This document shows, piece by piece, positions 53,454 through 63,729 of a stretch of DNA of 64,000 nt. Both the position numbers and the translations under genes were made by a program. This DNA comes from Porticoccaceae bacterium (GTDB taxonomy: Bacteria; Pseudomonadota; Gammaproteobacteria; Pseudomonadales; Porticoccaceae). Under the pieces are notes generated by a model. The model ran no database searches and was not told the DNA's origin. It saw only the letters and a program-made list of their open reading frames with translations. The DNA lies in contig JAHEHL010000010.1 in the NCBI GenBank assembly GCA_024644595.1, positions 1 through 64,000 on the forward strand, in the 5' to 3' direction. Every line of letters starts with the position of its first letter. Within the stretch, counting starts at the first letter, position 1.

Positions 53454-56276
53454 ATGACTGACTACAAAGCAACATTAAATCTGCCGAAAACCGATTTCCC
53501 GATGCGCGCCAATCTGGCGCAGCGTGAGCCGGGTATGCTGCAAGCGTGGCAAGACCGCAAGCTCTATCAACAGATTCGCCAGGCCCGTGCTGGTCGCGAG
53601 CAATTTATTCTTCACGATGGCCCTCCCTACGCCAATGGCGATATTCATCTGGGTCATGCGGTAAACAAAACGCTTAAGGATATTGTCGTTAAGTCACGCA
53701 CCATGAGCGGGTTTGATGCACCTTATATTCCCGGTTGGGACTGTCACGGTCTGCCGATCGAGCACAACGTCGAGAAGAAGATTGGCAAGGCTGGAGTCAA
53801 GGTTGAGTATTCAACTTTCCGTAAGAAGTGTCGTGACTATGCGATGAAGCAGGTCGATGGCCAGCGCCAGGGCTTTGTCCGATTGGGTATTCTCGGTGAT
53901 TGGGAGAATCCTTATCTGACCATGAACTATAAGGTTGAGGCGGATACCATCCGCGCACTCGGCAAGATTGCGGCGAATGGCCATCTGGTGAAAGGCTATA
54001 AGCCGGTCTATTGGAGTGTTGTGGGCGGATCTGCGCTGGCTGAAGCAGAAGTTGAGTATCAGGATAAAACCTCCTATAGCATCGATGTAGCCTATCAGGT
54101 TGGCGATGCACAGCAGCTGGAGAAAATCTCTGCGGCATTTGCCGGTCTGCCCGGTGAAGGTGATATCAACATCCTGATCTGGACGACTACGCCTTGGACG
54201 ATCCCCAGTAGCCAGGCGATCTCAGTGGGTGCTGAACTGGATTATGTGTTGGTGCAGATTGCCGGAGAAAAGGGTCCATTGCGATTGATCTGTGCGCAGG
54301 CGTTGCTCGAGTCGGTGGTGCAGCGCCTGGGCGTTGAAGATTGCCAACAGCTGGCAACCTGCAAAGGACAGGCGTTGGAAAATGTGGTGGCAAGACATCC
54401 ATTTTACGATCGCGATATTCCGGTGTTACTTGGCGAGCATGTCACCACCGATGCCGGTAGTGGCTGCGTGCATACCGCACCAGACCACGGCATGGAAGAC
54501 TTTGTGGTGTCGCGCCAATATGGTATCGGTACGCTGAATTATATTCTCGACAACGGTCTGTTCGGCGAAAATGTCGAGCTGTTTGCGGGCCAGCATGTCT
54601 ATAAGGTTGACGAGTCGGTTCTCGAGGTGCTGCGCGAACATCACCGCCTGCTTAGCTGCAGTCAATTTGTTCACAGCTATGCTCACTGCTGGCGCACCAA
54701 GACGCCACTCATTTATCGGGCTACCCCCCAGTGGTTTATTTCGATGGATAAAAATGGCCTGTTGAGCAAAGCCAAGGAAGCGGTGAAAGAGGTTAAGTGG
54801 CATCCCGAGTGGGGGCAGGCGCGCATTGAAAGCATGCTCGACAACAGCCCAGACTGGTGTATCTCGCGACAGCGCACCTGGGGTGTGCCGATTGCACTGT
54901 TTGTGCACAAGCAGACCGGTGAATTGCACCCTAACACCGCAGAGCTGATCGAACAGGTGGCGCTGCGCGTTGAAGAGCTGGGAATAGAAGCCTGGTTTGA
55001 GCTGGATGCGGCCGAACTGATTGGTGACGATATCGCTGACTATCAAAAAGTGACCGACACGCTGGATGTATGGTTTGATTCGGGTGTTACTCATGAGTCG
55101 GTTATCAATGCTCGCGACGAGCTGCGCTATCCAGCCGACCTCTATCTAGAGGGGTCGGATCAACACCGCGGCTGGTTCCAGTCTTCGCTCAAGACCGCGA
55201 TCGCAATCAATGGCACTGCGCCGTATAAAGCAGTCTTGACCCACGGTTTTACCGTCGATGAAAAGGGTCACAAAATGTCCAAGTCGCTGGGCAATGTAAT
55301 CTCCCCAGCAAAGGTAATCAACGATATGGGTGCCGATGTGTTGCGCCTGTGGATTGCCTCTGCCGACTTTAGCGGAGAGATGACCGTGTCGGACGAGATC
55401 CTCAATCGAGCGGGTGACTCCTATCGTCGAATTCGCAATACCGCGCGTTATTTTCTCTCCAATCTGGATGGTTTTGATCCGACTCAGCACGGTGTTGAAC
55501 ACACTGAAATGCTGGCGCTGGACCGTTGGGCAGTCGACTGTGCGGCGCGTCTGCAGGATGAGATTATCACCTCCTACAATAACTTCCAGTTTCATCTTAT
55601 CTACCAGAAATTACATAATTTCTGTGTCCGCGATATGGGTGGTTTTTACCTGGATATTATTAAAGATCGCATCTACACCTGCGCAGAAAACAGTCTGCCG
55701 CGACGCTCGGCACAGACGGCGCTACACCATATCGCTGAGGCCTTTACGCGTTGGATTGCTCCGATTCTGAGCTTTACCGCGGACGAAATCTGGGGCTTTA
55801 TGCCCGGTGAGCGCGAATCATCGGTGTTTTTGGCCGAGTGGTACCCGCTGCAGCGTCTCGCTGAAACGGATACGATCAGTCAGGCCGACTGGGCAGCGAT
55901 ACTGCAGGCTAAAGAAGCGATCAACAAGGTGATTGAAGAACAGCGTAATCAGGGTGTGGTCAAGGGTTCTCTGGGTGCTGATATCGAGCTGTTCGCGGCG
56001 CCAGAATTGCATCACTCACTGGCCAAGCTCGGCGATGAGCTACGATTTGTCACCATTACGTCGAAAGCGACTCTGTCGCCATTGAGTCAGGCCAGTGACG
56101 CTGTGGATTCGATGCTTGAAGGGTTGCAAGTCTCTCTGCGGCGCTCGGCGGCGGAGAAGTGTGTGCGCTGCTGGCACTTTATTGATGATGTGGGTGCCAA
56201 TGCCGAACACCCCGAAATTTGCGGGCGCTGCATCAGTAACCTGTCAGGCGTGGGTGAGGCCCGCCACTATGCCTGA
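53454..56276 (+). CDS. ileS: Isoleucyl-tRNA synthetase
   Basis: A 940-residue class Ia synthetase (E. coli: 938). The HIGH signature is HLGH at 65-68 ([12 protein letters not shown]), KMSKS is at 607-611, and the tryptophan-rich editing domain motif TTPWTIPSS is present. The C-terminal zinc site has four Cys (CVRCW ... CGRC), as in bacterial eukaryote-unlike IleRS. It overlaps lspA by 8 bases. Confidence 0.97.
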   Translation: MTDYKATLNLPKTDFPMRANLAQREPGMLQAWQDRKLYQQIRQARAGREQFILHDGPPYANGDIHLGHAVNKTLKDIVVKSRTMSGFDAPYIPGWDCHGLPIEHNVEKKIGKAGVKVEYSTFRKKCRDYAMKQVDGQRQGFVRLGILGDWENPYLTMNYKVEADTIRALGKIAANGHLVKGYKPVYWSVVGGSALAEAEVEYQDKTSYSIDVAYQVGDAQQLEKISAAFAGLPGEGDINILIWTTTPWTIPSSQAISVGAELDYVLVQIAGEKGPLRLICAQALLESVVQRLGVEDCQQLATCKGQALENVVARHPFYDRDIPVLLGEHVTTDAGSGCVHTAPDHGMEDFVVSRQYGIGTLNYILDNGLFGENVELFAGQHVYKVDESVLEVLREHHRLLSCSQFVHSYAHCWRTKTPLIYRATPQWFISMDKNGLLSKAKEAVKEVKWHPEWGQARIESMLDNSPDWCISRQRTWGVPIALFVHKQTGELHPNTAELIEQVALRVEELGIEAWFELDAAELIGDDIADYQKVTDTLDVWFDSGVTHESVINARDELRYPADLYLEGSDQHRGWFQSSLKTAIAINGTAPYKAVLTHGFTVDEKGHKMSKSLGNVISPAKVINDMGADVLRLWIASADFSGEMTVSDEILNRAGDSYRRIRNTARYFLSNLDGFDPTQHGVEHTEMLALDRWAVDCAARLQDEIITSYNNFQFHLIYQKLHNFCVRDMGGFYLDIIKDRIYTCAENSLPRRSAQTALHHIAEAFTRWIAPILSFTADEIWGFMPGERESSVFLAEWYPLQRLAETDTISQADWAAILQAKEAINKVIEEQRNQGVVKGSLGADIELFAAPELHHSLAKLGDELRFVTITSKATLSPLSQASDAVDSMLEGLQVSLRRSAAEKCVRCWHFIDDVGANAEHPEICGRCISNLSGVGEARHYA

Positions 56277-56793
56277 GACAGCAGTAAAGTCTGATCAGGC
56301 GGGCTTGTATTGGCTGCGTTGGATGGCGCTGGCTGCTGCTGTTCTGTTACTAGATCAGCTCACCAAGCTCTATATAATGGGTCAATTCAGTCTCGGCGAG
56401 AGCCGCACTGTCAATAGCTTCTTCAATCTGGTACGAGCACATAATGAAGGCGCCGCTTTTAGCTTTCTCAGTGACGCGGGCGGTTGGCAGCGCTGGTTTT
56501 TGACGCTGGTATCAGTTGTCGTCAGCGCAGTGATTGTTGTCTGGTTGACCAAACTACCGCGTCAGCGTTTGCTTGAGGGTCTTGGGTTATCACTGATTCT
56601 CGGCGGTGCCTTGGGTAATTTATACGATCGTCTAACATTGGGCTATGTGGTCGACTTTCTCGACTTTCATTGGTCTGGATGGCACTTTGCTGCGTTTAAT
56701 GTTGCCGATATGGGTATCTCTGTGGGGGCTGGATTGATCATTGTCGATGCGTTGTTTTTTCAGCCGTCTGAGTCAGACCAGCCAGCCGCCTAA
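56269..56793 (+). CDS. lspA: Lipoprotein signal peptidase (signal peptidase II)
   Basis: A 174-residue four-helix membrane aspartyl protease that cleaves lipoprotein signal peptides; several predicted lipoproteins are in this window. The two catalytic Asp are in [16 protein letters not shown] and [11 protein letters not shown], and the N-terminal [10 protein letters not shown] helix and [10 protein letters not shown] are typical. ATG 56269 lies 8 bases inside ileS with GAGG 9 bases upstream; the frame is open further up only as a shadow of ileS. Confidence 0.95.
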   Translation: MPETAVKSDQAGLYWLRWMALAAAVLLLDQLTKLYIMGQFSLGESRTVNSFFNLVRAHNEGAAFSFLSDAGGWQRWFLTLVSVVVSAVIVVWLTKLPRQRLLEGLGLSLILGGALGNLYDRLTLGYVVDFLDFHWSGWHFAAFNVADMGISVGAGLIIVDALFFQPSESDQPAA

Positions 56794-56864
56794 TTAGTAA
56801 TTATATTGACCGGATAGTGGTTTTAACGGTTGACGATAAACATTTGAGTTTTAAGAGTTTGGAT

Positions 56865-57305
56865 ATGAGTATTCCGATAGATACAGGTACAACCGTCACC
56901 TTACATTTTGCCTTGCTCCTCGAGGATGGCGCGGTGGTGGACTCTAATTTTGAAGGTAAGCCGGCTACCTTTTCGATTGGCGATGGCAACCTTTTGCCTG
57001 GCTTCGAAGAGACTCTGTTTGGTCTGCGCCCAGGTGATGAGGACGAGTTTGTGATTCCTCCGGAAAAGGCCTTTGGCCAACACAACGAGCAAAATGTGCA
57101 GGCTGTGTCGATGGATAATTTTGCCGACCTGGAAATCGAAATCGGTGCCATGTTCTCGTTTCAGAATGGTGACGGTGAGCTGCCAGGCGTGATTACTGAA
57201 ATTGCCGGCGGTGAAGCGATGGTTGATTTTAATCACCCTCTGGCGGGTAAGAATATTGTCTTTCAGGTAAAAATAATCAGCGTTGCGCCGGAGAATGTCC
57301 ACTGA
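56865..57305 (+). CDS. fkpB: FKBP-type peptidyl-prolyl isomerase, SlpA/FkpB type
   Basis: A 146-residue chaperone-isomerase of the SlyD-like branch. The FKBP domain ([39 protein letters not shown]) is interrupted by the IF chaperone insert ([21 protein letters not shown]), and ends [10 protein letters not shown]. It lacks the His-rich metal tail of SlyD. ATG 56865 gives the family start (MSIPIDTGT); the frame extends upstream. Its stop shares one base with the ispH start. Confidence 0.92.
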   Translation: MSIPIDTGTTVTLHFALLLEDGAVVDSNFEGKPATFSIGDGNLLPGFEETLFGLRPGDEDEFVIPPEKAFGQHNEQNVQAVSMDNFADLEIEIGAMFSFQNGDGELPGVITEIAGGEAMVDFNHPLAGKNIVFQVKIISVAPENVH

Positions 57306-58240
57306 TGAAAATCAAGCTGGCAAACCCACGCGGCTTTTGTGCCGGTGTCGATCGCGCCATTGATATTGTCAATCGGGCACTGGAAGTATTTGGCGCGCCG
57401 ATCTATGTGCGTCATGAGGTGGTGCATAACAAATTTGTTGTCGATGACCTGCGCAATCGCGGTGCCATCTTTGTCGACGAGCTGGAAGACATCCCCGACA
57501 ATGTAATTGTTATTTTCAGTGCTCATGGCGTCTCTCTGGCGGTGCAGGAAGAGGCTCGCCGTCGCAGTCTCAAAGTGTTTGATGCCACCTGTCCGCTAGT
57601 CACCAAGGTCCATCTGGAGGTTGCCCGCTACAGCAGTGAAGGAATGGAGTGCGTATTGATTGGTCATTCCGGGCACCCAGAGGTTGAGGGTACCATGGGT
57701 CAATATGATTTCAGTCGAGGTGGCGATATCTATCTAGTTGAAAATACGCGTGACGCAGAAAATCTGGATGTAAAAGATCCTTCGCGACTGGCCTATGTCA
57801 CGCAAACGACGCTGTCGATGGATGACACAGCGCGCGTTATTGATGCCTTGAGAGAGAAGTTTCCCGAGATTCAGGGGCCGCGCAAAGATGATATTTGCTA
57901 CGCCACGCAAAATCGTCAGGATGCGGTTAAACAGCTGGCAATTGAGTCTGATTTGATTCTGGTAGTTGGCTCCGTGGCCAGCTCTAATTCCAATCGTCTG
58001 CGTGAGCTTGCAGAGCACTGTGGTTGTGATGCCTATCTGATCGATGGTCCCGACGATATCGATCCTGAGTGGTTAAATCTGCGTCGCGCGATTGGTATAA
58101 CCGCCGGAGCATCGGCGCCAGATGTCCTGGTGCGAGATGTGATTGCAAGGCTGGTGGAGCTGGGTGCCGATGCGCCAGAGGAGTTGAGTGGTGTGATTGA
58201 GAATGTCACGTTCTCACTGCCCAAAGAGCTGCGTATCTAA
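57305..58240 (+). CDS. ispH: 4-hydroxy-3-methylbut-2-enyl diphosphate reductase
   Basis: A 311-residue [4Fe-4S] enzyme for the last step of the MEP isoprenoid pathway. The three cluster ligands are Cys12 ([13 protein letters not shown]), Cys96 (DATCPLVTK) and Cys198 ([11 protein letters not shown]); His and Glu of the active site ([18 protein letters not shown]) are present. It ends the ribF operon and is convergent with pgi across 63 bases in which I see no clear terminator. Its product feeds IspB, encoded at 43425. Confidence 0.96.
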   Translation: MKIKLANPRGFCAGVDRAIDIVNRALEVFGAPIYVRHEVVHNKFVVDDLRNRGAIFVDELEDIPDNVIVIFSAHGVSLAVQEEARRRSLKVFDATCPLVTKVHLEVARYSSEGMECVLIGHSGHPEVEGTMGQYDFSRGGDIYLVENTRDAENLDVKDPSRLAYVTQTTLSMDDTARVIDALREKFPEIQGPRKDDICYATQNRQDAVKQLAIESDLILVVGSVASSNSNRLRELAEHCGCDAYLIDGPDDIDPEWLNLRRAIGITAGASAPDVLVRDVIARLVELGADAPEELSGVIENVTFSLPKELRI

Positions 58241-58303
58241 CCGCTTTCATACTCGCAGCTAACCCTTGCCAGACTCCTTAAAAGCCCCTGAGCGCGTCGC
58301 AAA

Positions 58304-59914
58304 TTATTGGCAGCTATCGATGTAGGCCGACAGGGCTGATGTGGATGGATCCAGCTGCGCTTGCTCGCCATCGCTTTCGGCCAATAGCTGATTGGCCATC
58401 TTCTTGCCCAACTCAACACCCCACTGATCAAATGAATTGATATTCCAGATGCTGCCCTGAACAAAGACCTTGTGCTCATAGAGTGCGATAAGTGCGCCAA
58501 AGTTTTTTGGAGAAAGGCTTTTCAGCAATAGCGTGTTGGAGGGCTTATTACCGGGGTAATAGTGGAAGGGCTCGTCTTTTGGTGCTGGCTGACCACACAT
58601 CAATGCTGAGCCCTGGGCAAGCATATTGCCAAGCAGGACACGATGGTGTTCCTGGTTGCTCAGGTTATCCACTGCCGCCGCGATAAAGTCGATTGGCACC
58701 AGACGCGTACCCTGATGCAAGAGCTGGAAAAAAGCGTGCTGGCCATTTGTGCCGGTCTGTCCCCAGAGAATAGGCCCGGTCTGGTAGTCAACCGGCTGCC
58801 CGTCGAGGGTGGTGGATTTGCCATTACTCTCCATGTCCAACTGTTGCAGATAGGCGGGCAGTAACAGCAGGCGTTCGCAGTAGGGAATTACGGCAGTAGA
58901 TTGAGCGTCGAGAAAGTTACTGTACCAGATACCCAGCAGCGCGAGGATAACCGGCATATTTTGCCCAGTGGGAGCCTGCTGAAAATGCAGATCCATCTCG
59001 CGCGCACCGGCGAGCATCTCGACAAAATTGTCGTAGCCGATGGAAATCGCGATAGATAGTCCGATGCTTGACCACAGTGAGTAGCGACCGCCGACCCATT
59101 CAGCAAATTCGAGAATCTGATCATCGGGGATACCATAGGCCCGGGCATTCTCTCGATTAGCGGTCAGGCCAATAAAGTGGCTGGAGGTCTGTGCATTCTC
59201 GAGGCCGAGTGTATTGGCAAACCAATGGCGTGCGGTTTTGGCGTTGAGCAGTGTTTCCTGGGTGGTAAAGGTCTTGCTGGCGAGTGCGACCAGAGTTGTC
59301 TCTGGATTGAGTTTTTTTAACGTTGTTAGAATTTCGGCGCCATCGACATTAGAGATAAAGTGCAGAGTGAGTCCTGGATGGGCAAACTCCTGCAGTGCAT
59401 TGCAGGCCAGTTTTGGGCCCAGGTCTGAACCGCCGATACCGATATTGATTACATCGGTGATTGCCTTGCCCGTGCTGCCGAGCCACTGGCCACTGCGGAT
59501 TTTCTCACTGACCTGTTTAACGTTGGCTAACTGTTGCTTGACCAATCGAACGCGCTGATCGGATTCATCAGCGGCCGAGGCCAGGGTCTGGTCGCCGATT
59601 TCGGCACGCAGCGCAGCGTGCAGCACGGCGCGATCTTCAGTGGTGTTGATATTTTCACCTGAGAACATCGCGGCGCGGTGACTCTCCAGCGGTGACTCGG
59701 CGGCAAGTTGGAGCAGGGCCTGCCAGGTTTGTTTGCTCACCAGATTCTTTGAGTAGTCGAGCATCAGCTCACCACAGGCTACAGACATATCCCTGCTGCG
59801 CTCGGGGTCGCTGCTAAACAGTGCGCTGATACTCTGAGCTTGCGCAGTCTCTGCCAGCTGTTGGAGGTTTTTCCAAGCACGGGTAGCGGTGGGTGTGTAG
59901 CCAGTTGAATTCAT
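58304..59914 (-). CDS. pgi: Glucose-6-phosphate isomerase
   Basis: A 536-residue enzyme interconverting glucose 6-phosphate and fructose 6-phosphate. Signatures: NIGIGGSDLGPKLA, ALASKTFTTQETL, EWVGGRYSLWSSIGLSIA and the C-terminal GSIWNINSFDQWGVELGK (PGI family pattern). Somewhat shorter than E. coli Pgi (549). It is divergent from edd; the 262 bases between contain two HexR-like sites, so it could share their control. No good ribosome binding site besides a weak AGGAAA. Confidence 0.95.
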   Translation of the reverse strand: MNSTGYTPTATRAWKNLQQLAETAQAQSISALFSSDPERSRDMSVACGELMLDYSKNLVSKQTWQALLQLAAESPLESHRAAMFSGENINTTEDRAVLHAALRAEIGDQTLASAADESDQRVRLVKQQLANVKQVSEKIRSGQWLGSTGKAITDVINIGIGGSDLGPKLACNALQEFAHPGLTLHFISNVDGAEILTTLKKLNPETTLVALASKTFTTQETLLNAKTARHWFANTLGLENAQTSSHFIGLTANRENARAYGIPDDQILEFAEWVGGRYSLWSSIGLSIAISIGYDNFVEMLAGAREMDLHFQQAPTGQNMPVILALLGIWYSNFLDAQSTAVIPYCERLLLLPAYLQQLDMESNGKSTTLDGQPVDYQTGPILWGQTGTNGQHAFFQLLHQGTRLVPIDFIAAAVDNLSNQEHHRVLLGNMLAQGSALMCGQPAPKDEPFHYYPGNKPSNTLLLKSLSPKNFGALIALYEHKVFVQGSIWNINSFDQWGVELGKKMANQLLAESDGEQAQLDPSTSALSAYIDSCQ

Positions 59915-60036
59915 TGAGTCTGTTTCCTGTGATTAATCTGCATGGATAAATCTTTTGCTTGGGCGGCGGCAGCGCATAGACTGTTGGCGCGATACGATAC
60001 CGCATTTAATTAGCGGTTGCTGGAACAAATTATTTA

Positions 60037-60051
60037 TGTAATAAAATTACA
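60037..60051. promoter_or_regulatory. HexR-like operator 1
   Basis: TGTAAT-AAA-ATTACA is a perfect inverted repeat and fits the gammaproteobacterial HexR consensus (TGTAATTWAATTACA-like). HexR represses Entner-Doudoroff and related sugar genes and is released by KDPG, the product of Edd. Position: between pgi and edd. Confidence 0.65.
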
Positions 60052-60089
60052 ATAATATCGAAAATACCGCATTAAAAGATGCAAGATAG

Positions 60090-60104
60090 CGTAATTTTGT
60101 TACA
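60090..60104. promoter_or_regulatory. HexR-like operator 2 (imperfect)
   Basis: CGTAATTTTGTTACA keeps the GTAA/TTAC arms of the site at 60037 with mismatches in the outer and inner positions. Its centre is 53 bases from that of site 1, about five helical turns. Confidence 0.45.
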
Positions 60105-60176
60105 ATTTAAACTATTGGAAACCGCGGCTGGCAGATAATGGCTTGCGCGAAAATTGACAAAAATGGTTTTGAGAAA

Positions 60177-62000
60177 ATGACTCAGTTAAATAGCACCGTG
60201 GCTCAGGTTACACAGCGTATTATTCAGCGCAGCGCTGATCTCCGTGCGGACTATCTGCGCCAGGTGCGCGAAGATCACGGCAATCGCCCCGAACGCGGCA
60301 AGCTTAGCTGCGGCAATTTGGCTCATGGCTTTGCGGCCTGTGGCGCGGAAGACAAAAATAGCCTGCGGCTGATGGAGGCGAGTAATATTGCTATCGTCAC
60401 CGCCTATAACGATATGCTTTCGGCACATCAGCCCTATGCGGAATATCCCGATAAGATTAAGCAGGCGATGCGAGAAATTGGCTGCACCGCACAGGTGGCT
60501 GGCGGCGTGCCGGCGATGTGTGATGGAGTGACTCAGGGCCAGGATGGTATGGAGTTGAGTCTGCTGAGTCGCGATCTGATTGCTCAGTGCACCGCGCTGT
60601 CGCTGTCACACCAGATGTTCGATGGTGTGTTGGCGCTCGGTATCTGCGACAAAATTGTTCCTGGACTATTAATGGGCGTACTCAGTTTTGGTTACCTGCC
60701 TGCATTGTTTGTGCCGGCGGGTCCGATGGAGTCGGGTCTGCCGAATAAGGAAAAACAGCGTATCCGACAGCTGTTTGCGGAGGGCAAAATTGGCCGTGAA
60801 GAGTTGTTGCAAGCCGAGTCCGACTCTTACCACAGCCACGGTACCTGCACATTCTACGGCACGGCTAACAGCAATCAGGTGGTGCTTGAAGCCATGGGTT
60901 TACAGTTGCCGGGCAGTTCTTTTGTTAACCCGGACAACCCTTTGCGCGAAAGGCTCACGGTGGAAACCTGTCATCAGATGGCGCGTATCACTGCGTTGGG
61001 TAATGACTATCGACCGGTGGGTGAGATTGTTGACGAGCGCACCATTGTGAATGGCACCATAGCCCTGTTGGCATCTGGCGGCTCAACCAACCACAGCATG
61101 CATCTGGTGGCGATCGCGCGTTCGGCAGGAATTATCCTCAATTGGGATGATATCTCCGAGCTCTCGGCAGCGGTGCCGTTGCTGGCCAAGGTTTATCCCA
61201 ATGGTCAGGCCGACGTCAATCATTTCCATGCAGCCGGTGGCACCAGTTGTATGTTCCGCCAGTTACTCGCCGGCGGTTATATGCACGCGGACGCCAAGAC
61301 TGCCTGGGGCGCTAATTTTGCTGATTTCACTCAGGAGTCATTCCTGGAAAATGACAAACTCGTATGGCGCGAGTCTCCCGAATTGCCATTGGATATGGAT
61401 GTGCTGACAACTCTGGATCAGCCTTTTTCTGAAGAAGGTGGCCTGCGACTGTTGTCGGGAAACCTAGGTCGTGGGGTGATCAAAGTCTCGGCGGTTGCCG
61501 CGCAGCATCAGGTTGTTGAAGCGCCAGCGGTGGTGATTGACGATCAGGATCAATTGGCGGGCCTGTTTGAGGCCGGCGAATTAAATCGTGACTGTGTAGT
61601 AGTGGTTCGCTATCAGGGGCCCAAGGCTCTGGGTATGCCTGAGCTGCACAAGCTTACGCCGATGCTCGGTATTCTCCAGGATAAAGGTTATAAGGTCGCG
61701 TTGGTGACCGATGGGCGGATGTCTGGTGCTTCGGGCAAGGTGCCTGCGGCAATTCATCTGGTGCCTGAGGCAGCTGAAGGTGGTTTGCTGGCTAAAGTAA
61801 TGGATGGTGATCTGATCCGGGTCGATGCAGTTAATGGCGAGCTGAAGTTTGTCGGTGATATTAATCGACTTCAGGCGCGCGCGGCGGCAGCACAACCGAA
61901 CGCGGGACAGCGCGGATGCGGTCGCGAACTGTTTGCGATTAACCGTAGCAATATAAGCAACGCCGAGCAGGGCGCATCGTTCCTGTTCCCCGGAGGCTGA
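60177..62000 (+). CDS. edd: Phosphogluconate dehydratase
   Basis: A 607-residue Fe-S dehydratase (IlvD/Edd family) making KDPG from 6-phosphogluconate. Seen: LSCGNLAHGFAACG, AYNDMLSAHQPYAEYP, GGVPAMCDGVTQGQDGMELS, GTCTFYGTANSNQ, SGGSTNHSMHLVAIARSAGI and VTDGRMSGASGKVPAAIH. The Cys ligands for the cluster are present. ATG 60177 gives the family start (MTQLNSTVAQVTQRIIQRS); the frame opens at ATG 60138, which has no ribosome binding site either. First gene of edd-glk-eda, behind two HexR-like sites. Confidence 0.96.
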   Translation: MTQLNSTVAQVTQRIIQRSADLRADYLRQVREDHGNRPERGKLSCGNLAHGFAACGAEDKNSLRLMEASNIAIVTAYNDMLSAHQPYAEYPDKIKQAMREIGCTAQVAGGVPAMCDGVTQGQDGMELSLLSRDLIAQCTALSLSHQMFDGVLALGICDKIVPGLLMGVLSFGYLPALFVPAGPMESGLPNKEKQRIRQLFAEGKIGREELLQAESDSYHSHGTCTFYGTANSNQVVLEAMGLQLPGSSFVNPDNPLRERLTVETCHQMARITALGNDYRPVGEIVDERTIVNGTIALLASGGSTNHSMHLVAIARSAGIILNWDDISELSAAVPLLAKVYPNGQADVNHFHAAGGTSCMFRQLLAGGYMHADAKTAWGANFADFTQESFLENDKLVWRESPELPLDMDVLTTLDQPFSEEGGLRLLSGNLGRGVIKVSAVAAQHQVVEAPAVVIDDQDQLAGLFEAGELNRDCVVVVRYQGPKALGMPELHKLTPMLGILQDKGYKVALVTDGRMSGASGKVPAAIHLVPEAAEGGLLAKVMDGDLIRVDAVNGELKFVGDINRLQARAAAAQPNAGQRGCGRELFAINRSNISNAEQGASFLFPGG

Positions 62001-62003
62001 AAC

Positions 62004-62978
62004 ATGGTTGAGCAAAACTGGAGCCTGGTCGCTGATATTGGCGGCACGAATGCGCGCTTTGCTGCGCTGCGAGAGGGTCAACTCGAGGGTGAATTTGAGT
62101 TTTATCACTCAGTGGAGGAGTATCCGGAGTTCAGTGATCTGGTGGTTAAGTTGAGAGATGAAATTGCTGCAGCGAGCGGTTTTGTCGGTGCGCCGAAGTC
62201 TGTCTGTCTGGCCGTGGCCTGCCCAGCGGATGTTGAGCATATTTCATTTACCAATAGTCACTGGGAGTTTACCAAGGACCAGTTAAAGCATTGGTTTGAT
62301 TGTGAGCAACTGGTAGTGATCAATGATTTTGAGGCGGTGGCTCACGGTATTACCGAACTTAAAGCGGACGATGTTATTCAGATTGGCGGCGATAAAGCCC
62401 AGCTTCATAAACCAATTGGTATTCTGGGCGCTGGCACCGGTCTGGGGATGGCCGCGCTGATTTCCCATAGTGATGGCTACCATGTGCTTGACACTGAGGG
62501 CGGCCATGCGGATTTTGCGCCGGTTGATCAGCGTCAGATGGATCTATTGAGCTGTCTGCGCCAGACCTACAAGCGTGTTTCACTGGAACGGGTATTGTCT
62601 GGGAAAGGCATCGTTAATATTTATACGGCGATTTGTCAGATGGAAAAGGCACCGGTCAAATTCAATACACCGCCAGAGGTTGTTGCGGCCGCTATTGATG
62701 GCAGTGATCCTGTTGCACTGGCTGCGCTAAATACTTTCTGCGAGTCGATGGGGGCTGCGGCGGGCAATCTGGCACTAACCCTGGGTGCCAGAGGCGGTAT
62801 CTATATTGCTGGTGGTGTTGTGCCACGGTTTAGTGACTTTTTTGCCAGCAGTGGATTCCGCAACAAGTTTGAAGATAAAGGCCGCTTTGTCTCTTATCTT
62901 CAGCCAATCCCAGTGTATTTGGTGATGCGCAATAATCTTGGTCTGCTCGGTGCGGCAAAAAAATTGCATCTTAAATAA
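62004..62978 (+). CDS. glk: Glucokinase
   Basis: A 324-residue ROK-independent (bacterial Glk-type) kinase phosphorylating glucose. The phosphate loop LVADIGGTNARFA (8-20), VINDFEAVAHGI with the catalytic Asp, ILGAGTGLGMA, EGGHADFAP and GGIYIAGGVVPRF all match. It starts 3 bases after the edd stop, so the two are co-translated from one message. Confidence 0.94.
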   Translation: MVEQNWSLVADIGGTNARFAALREGQLEGEFEFYHSVEEYPEFSDLVVKLRDEIAAASGFVGAPKSVCLAVACPADVEHISFTNSHWEFTKDQLKHWFDCEQLVVINDFEAVAHGITELKADDVIQIGGDKAQLHKPIGILGAGTGLGMAALISHSDGYHVLDTEGGHADFAPVDQRQMDLLSCLRQTYKRVSLERVLSGKGIVNIYTAICQMEKAPVKFNTPPEVVAAAIDGSDPVALAALNTFCESMGAAAGNLALTLGARGGIYIAGGVVPRFSDFFASSGFRNKFEDKGRFVSYLQPIPVYLVMRNNLGLLGAAKKLHLK

Positions 62979-63043
62979 CCTCACAAATAACAGACCAGAA
63001 ATAACACAAAAGAATTTATACAATAGTATTCAAGGAGAAGTCA

Positions 63044-63661
63044 GTGCGAGATTTATTGGCCGGCGTTACGGTTGTTCCGGTAATTGTGATTGATCGAGTT
63101 GAGGATGCTGTACCCCTCGCCGAGGCACTCGTTGCCGGTGGGTTGAATGTGCTTGAAGTTACCTTGCGCACTGCAGCAGCTGAAGAGGGTATTCGTCAAA
63201 TTATTGCCCAGATTCCCGATGCGATTGTGGGTACCGGCACAGTCTGTACGCCCGAGCAGGTCAAGCTGTCAGAAGATCTCGGCTGTCAGTTTATGGTCTC
63301 TCCGGGCAGCACTGACAATCTTTTGGCCGCGGCACAGCAGTCATCTATTGAACTGTTGCCTGGTATCTCGTCGGCCAGCGATTTGATGCGTTGCATGGAA
63401 TACGGTCACCGAGACTTTAAATTTTTCCCCGCCGAGGCCTCTGGTGGCGCGGCGATGATCAAGGCGTTGGCCGGCCCATTTGGCGATGCACGTATCTGCC
63501 CCACTGGTGGAATCGGTTTGCACAACGTGATGGAATATCTGTCGCTGCCAAATGTACTATGTGTTGGCGGCTCCTGGATCTGTCCTGCGCAGATGGTTAA
63601 TGAGCAGCGCTGGGATGAGATTGAACAGTTGGCGCGTGAGGCCAGTGTGCTGGGTCAGTGA
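63044..63661 (+). CDS. eda: KDPG aldolase (2-dehydro-3-deoxyphosphogluconate aldolase)
   Basis: A 205-residue class I aldolase splitting KDPG into pyruvate and glyceraldehyde 3-phosphate. The Schiff-base Lys is Lys126 (HRDFKFFPAEASGG), the catalytic Glu is Glu38 (LNVLEVTLRT), and VGTGTVCTPEQ and CPTGGIG bind phosphate. The start is GTG 63044 with AGGAG 6 bases upstream. It follows glk by 65 A/T-rich bases without a terminator and precedes zwf. Confidence 0.96.
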   Translation: MRDLLAGVTVVPVIVIDRVEDAVPLAEALVAGGLNVLEVTLRTAAAEEGIRQIIAQIPDAIVGTGTVCTPEQVKLSEDLGCQFMVSPGSTDNLLAAAQQSSIELLPGISSASDLMRCMEYGHRDFKFFPAEASGGAAMIKALAGPFGDARICPTGGIGLHNVMEYLSLPNVLCVGGSWICPAQMVNEQRWDEIEQLAREASVLGQ

Positions 63662-63678
63662 CTTGAAGTTGATATCTT

Positions 63679-63707
63679 TTGCGTGTTTGTTTAACGCATT
63701 CTATAAA
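63679..63707 (+). promoter_or_regulatory. Predicted zwf promoter
   Basis: TTGCGT (63679-63684), 17 bases, TATAAA (63702-63707). Start of transcription expected near 63714, 16 bases before the zwf ATG. No HexR-like site is seen next to it. Confidence 0.5.
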
Positions 63708-63729
63708 ATGCTAAACCCTGAGGTTTGTG

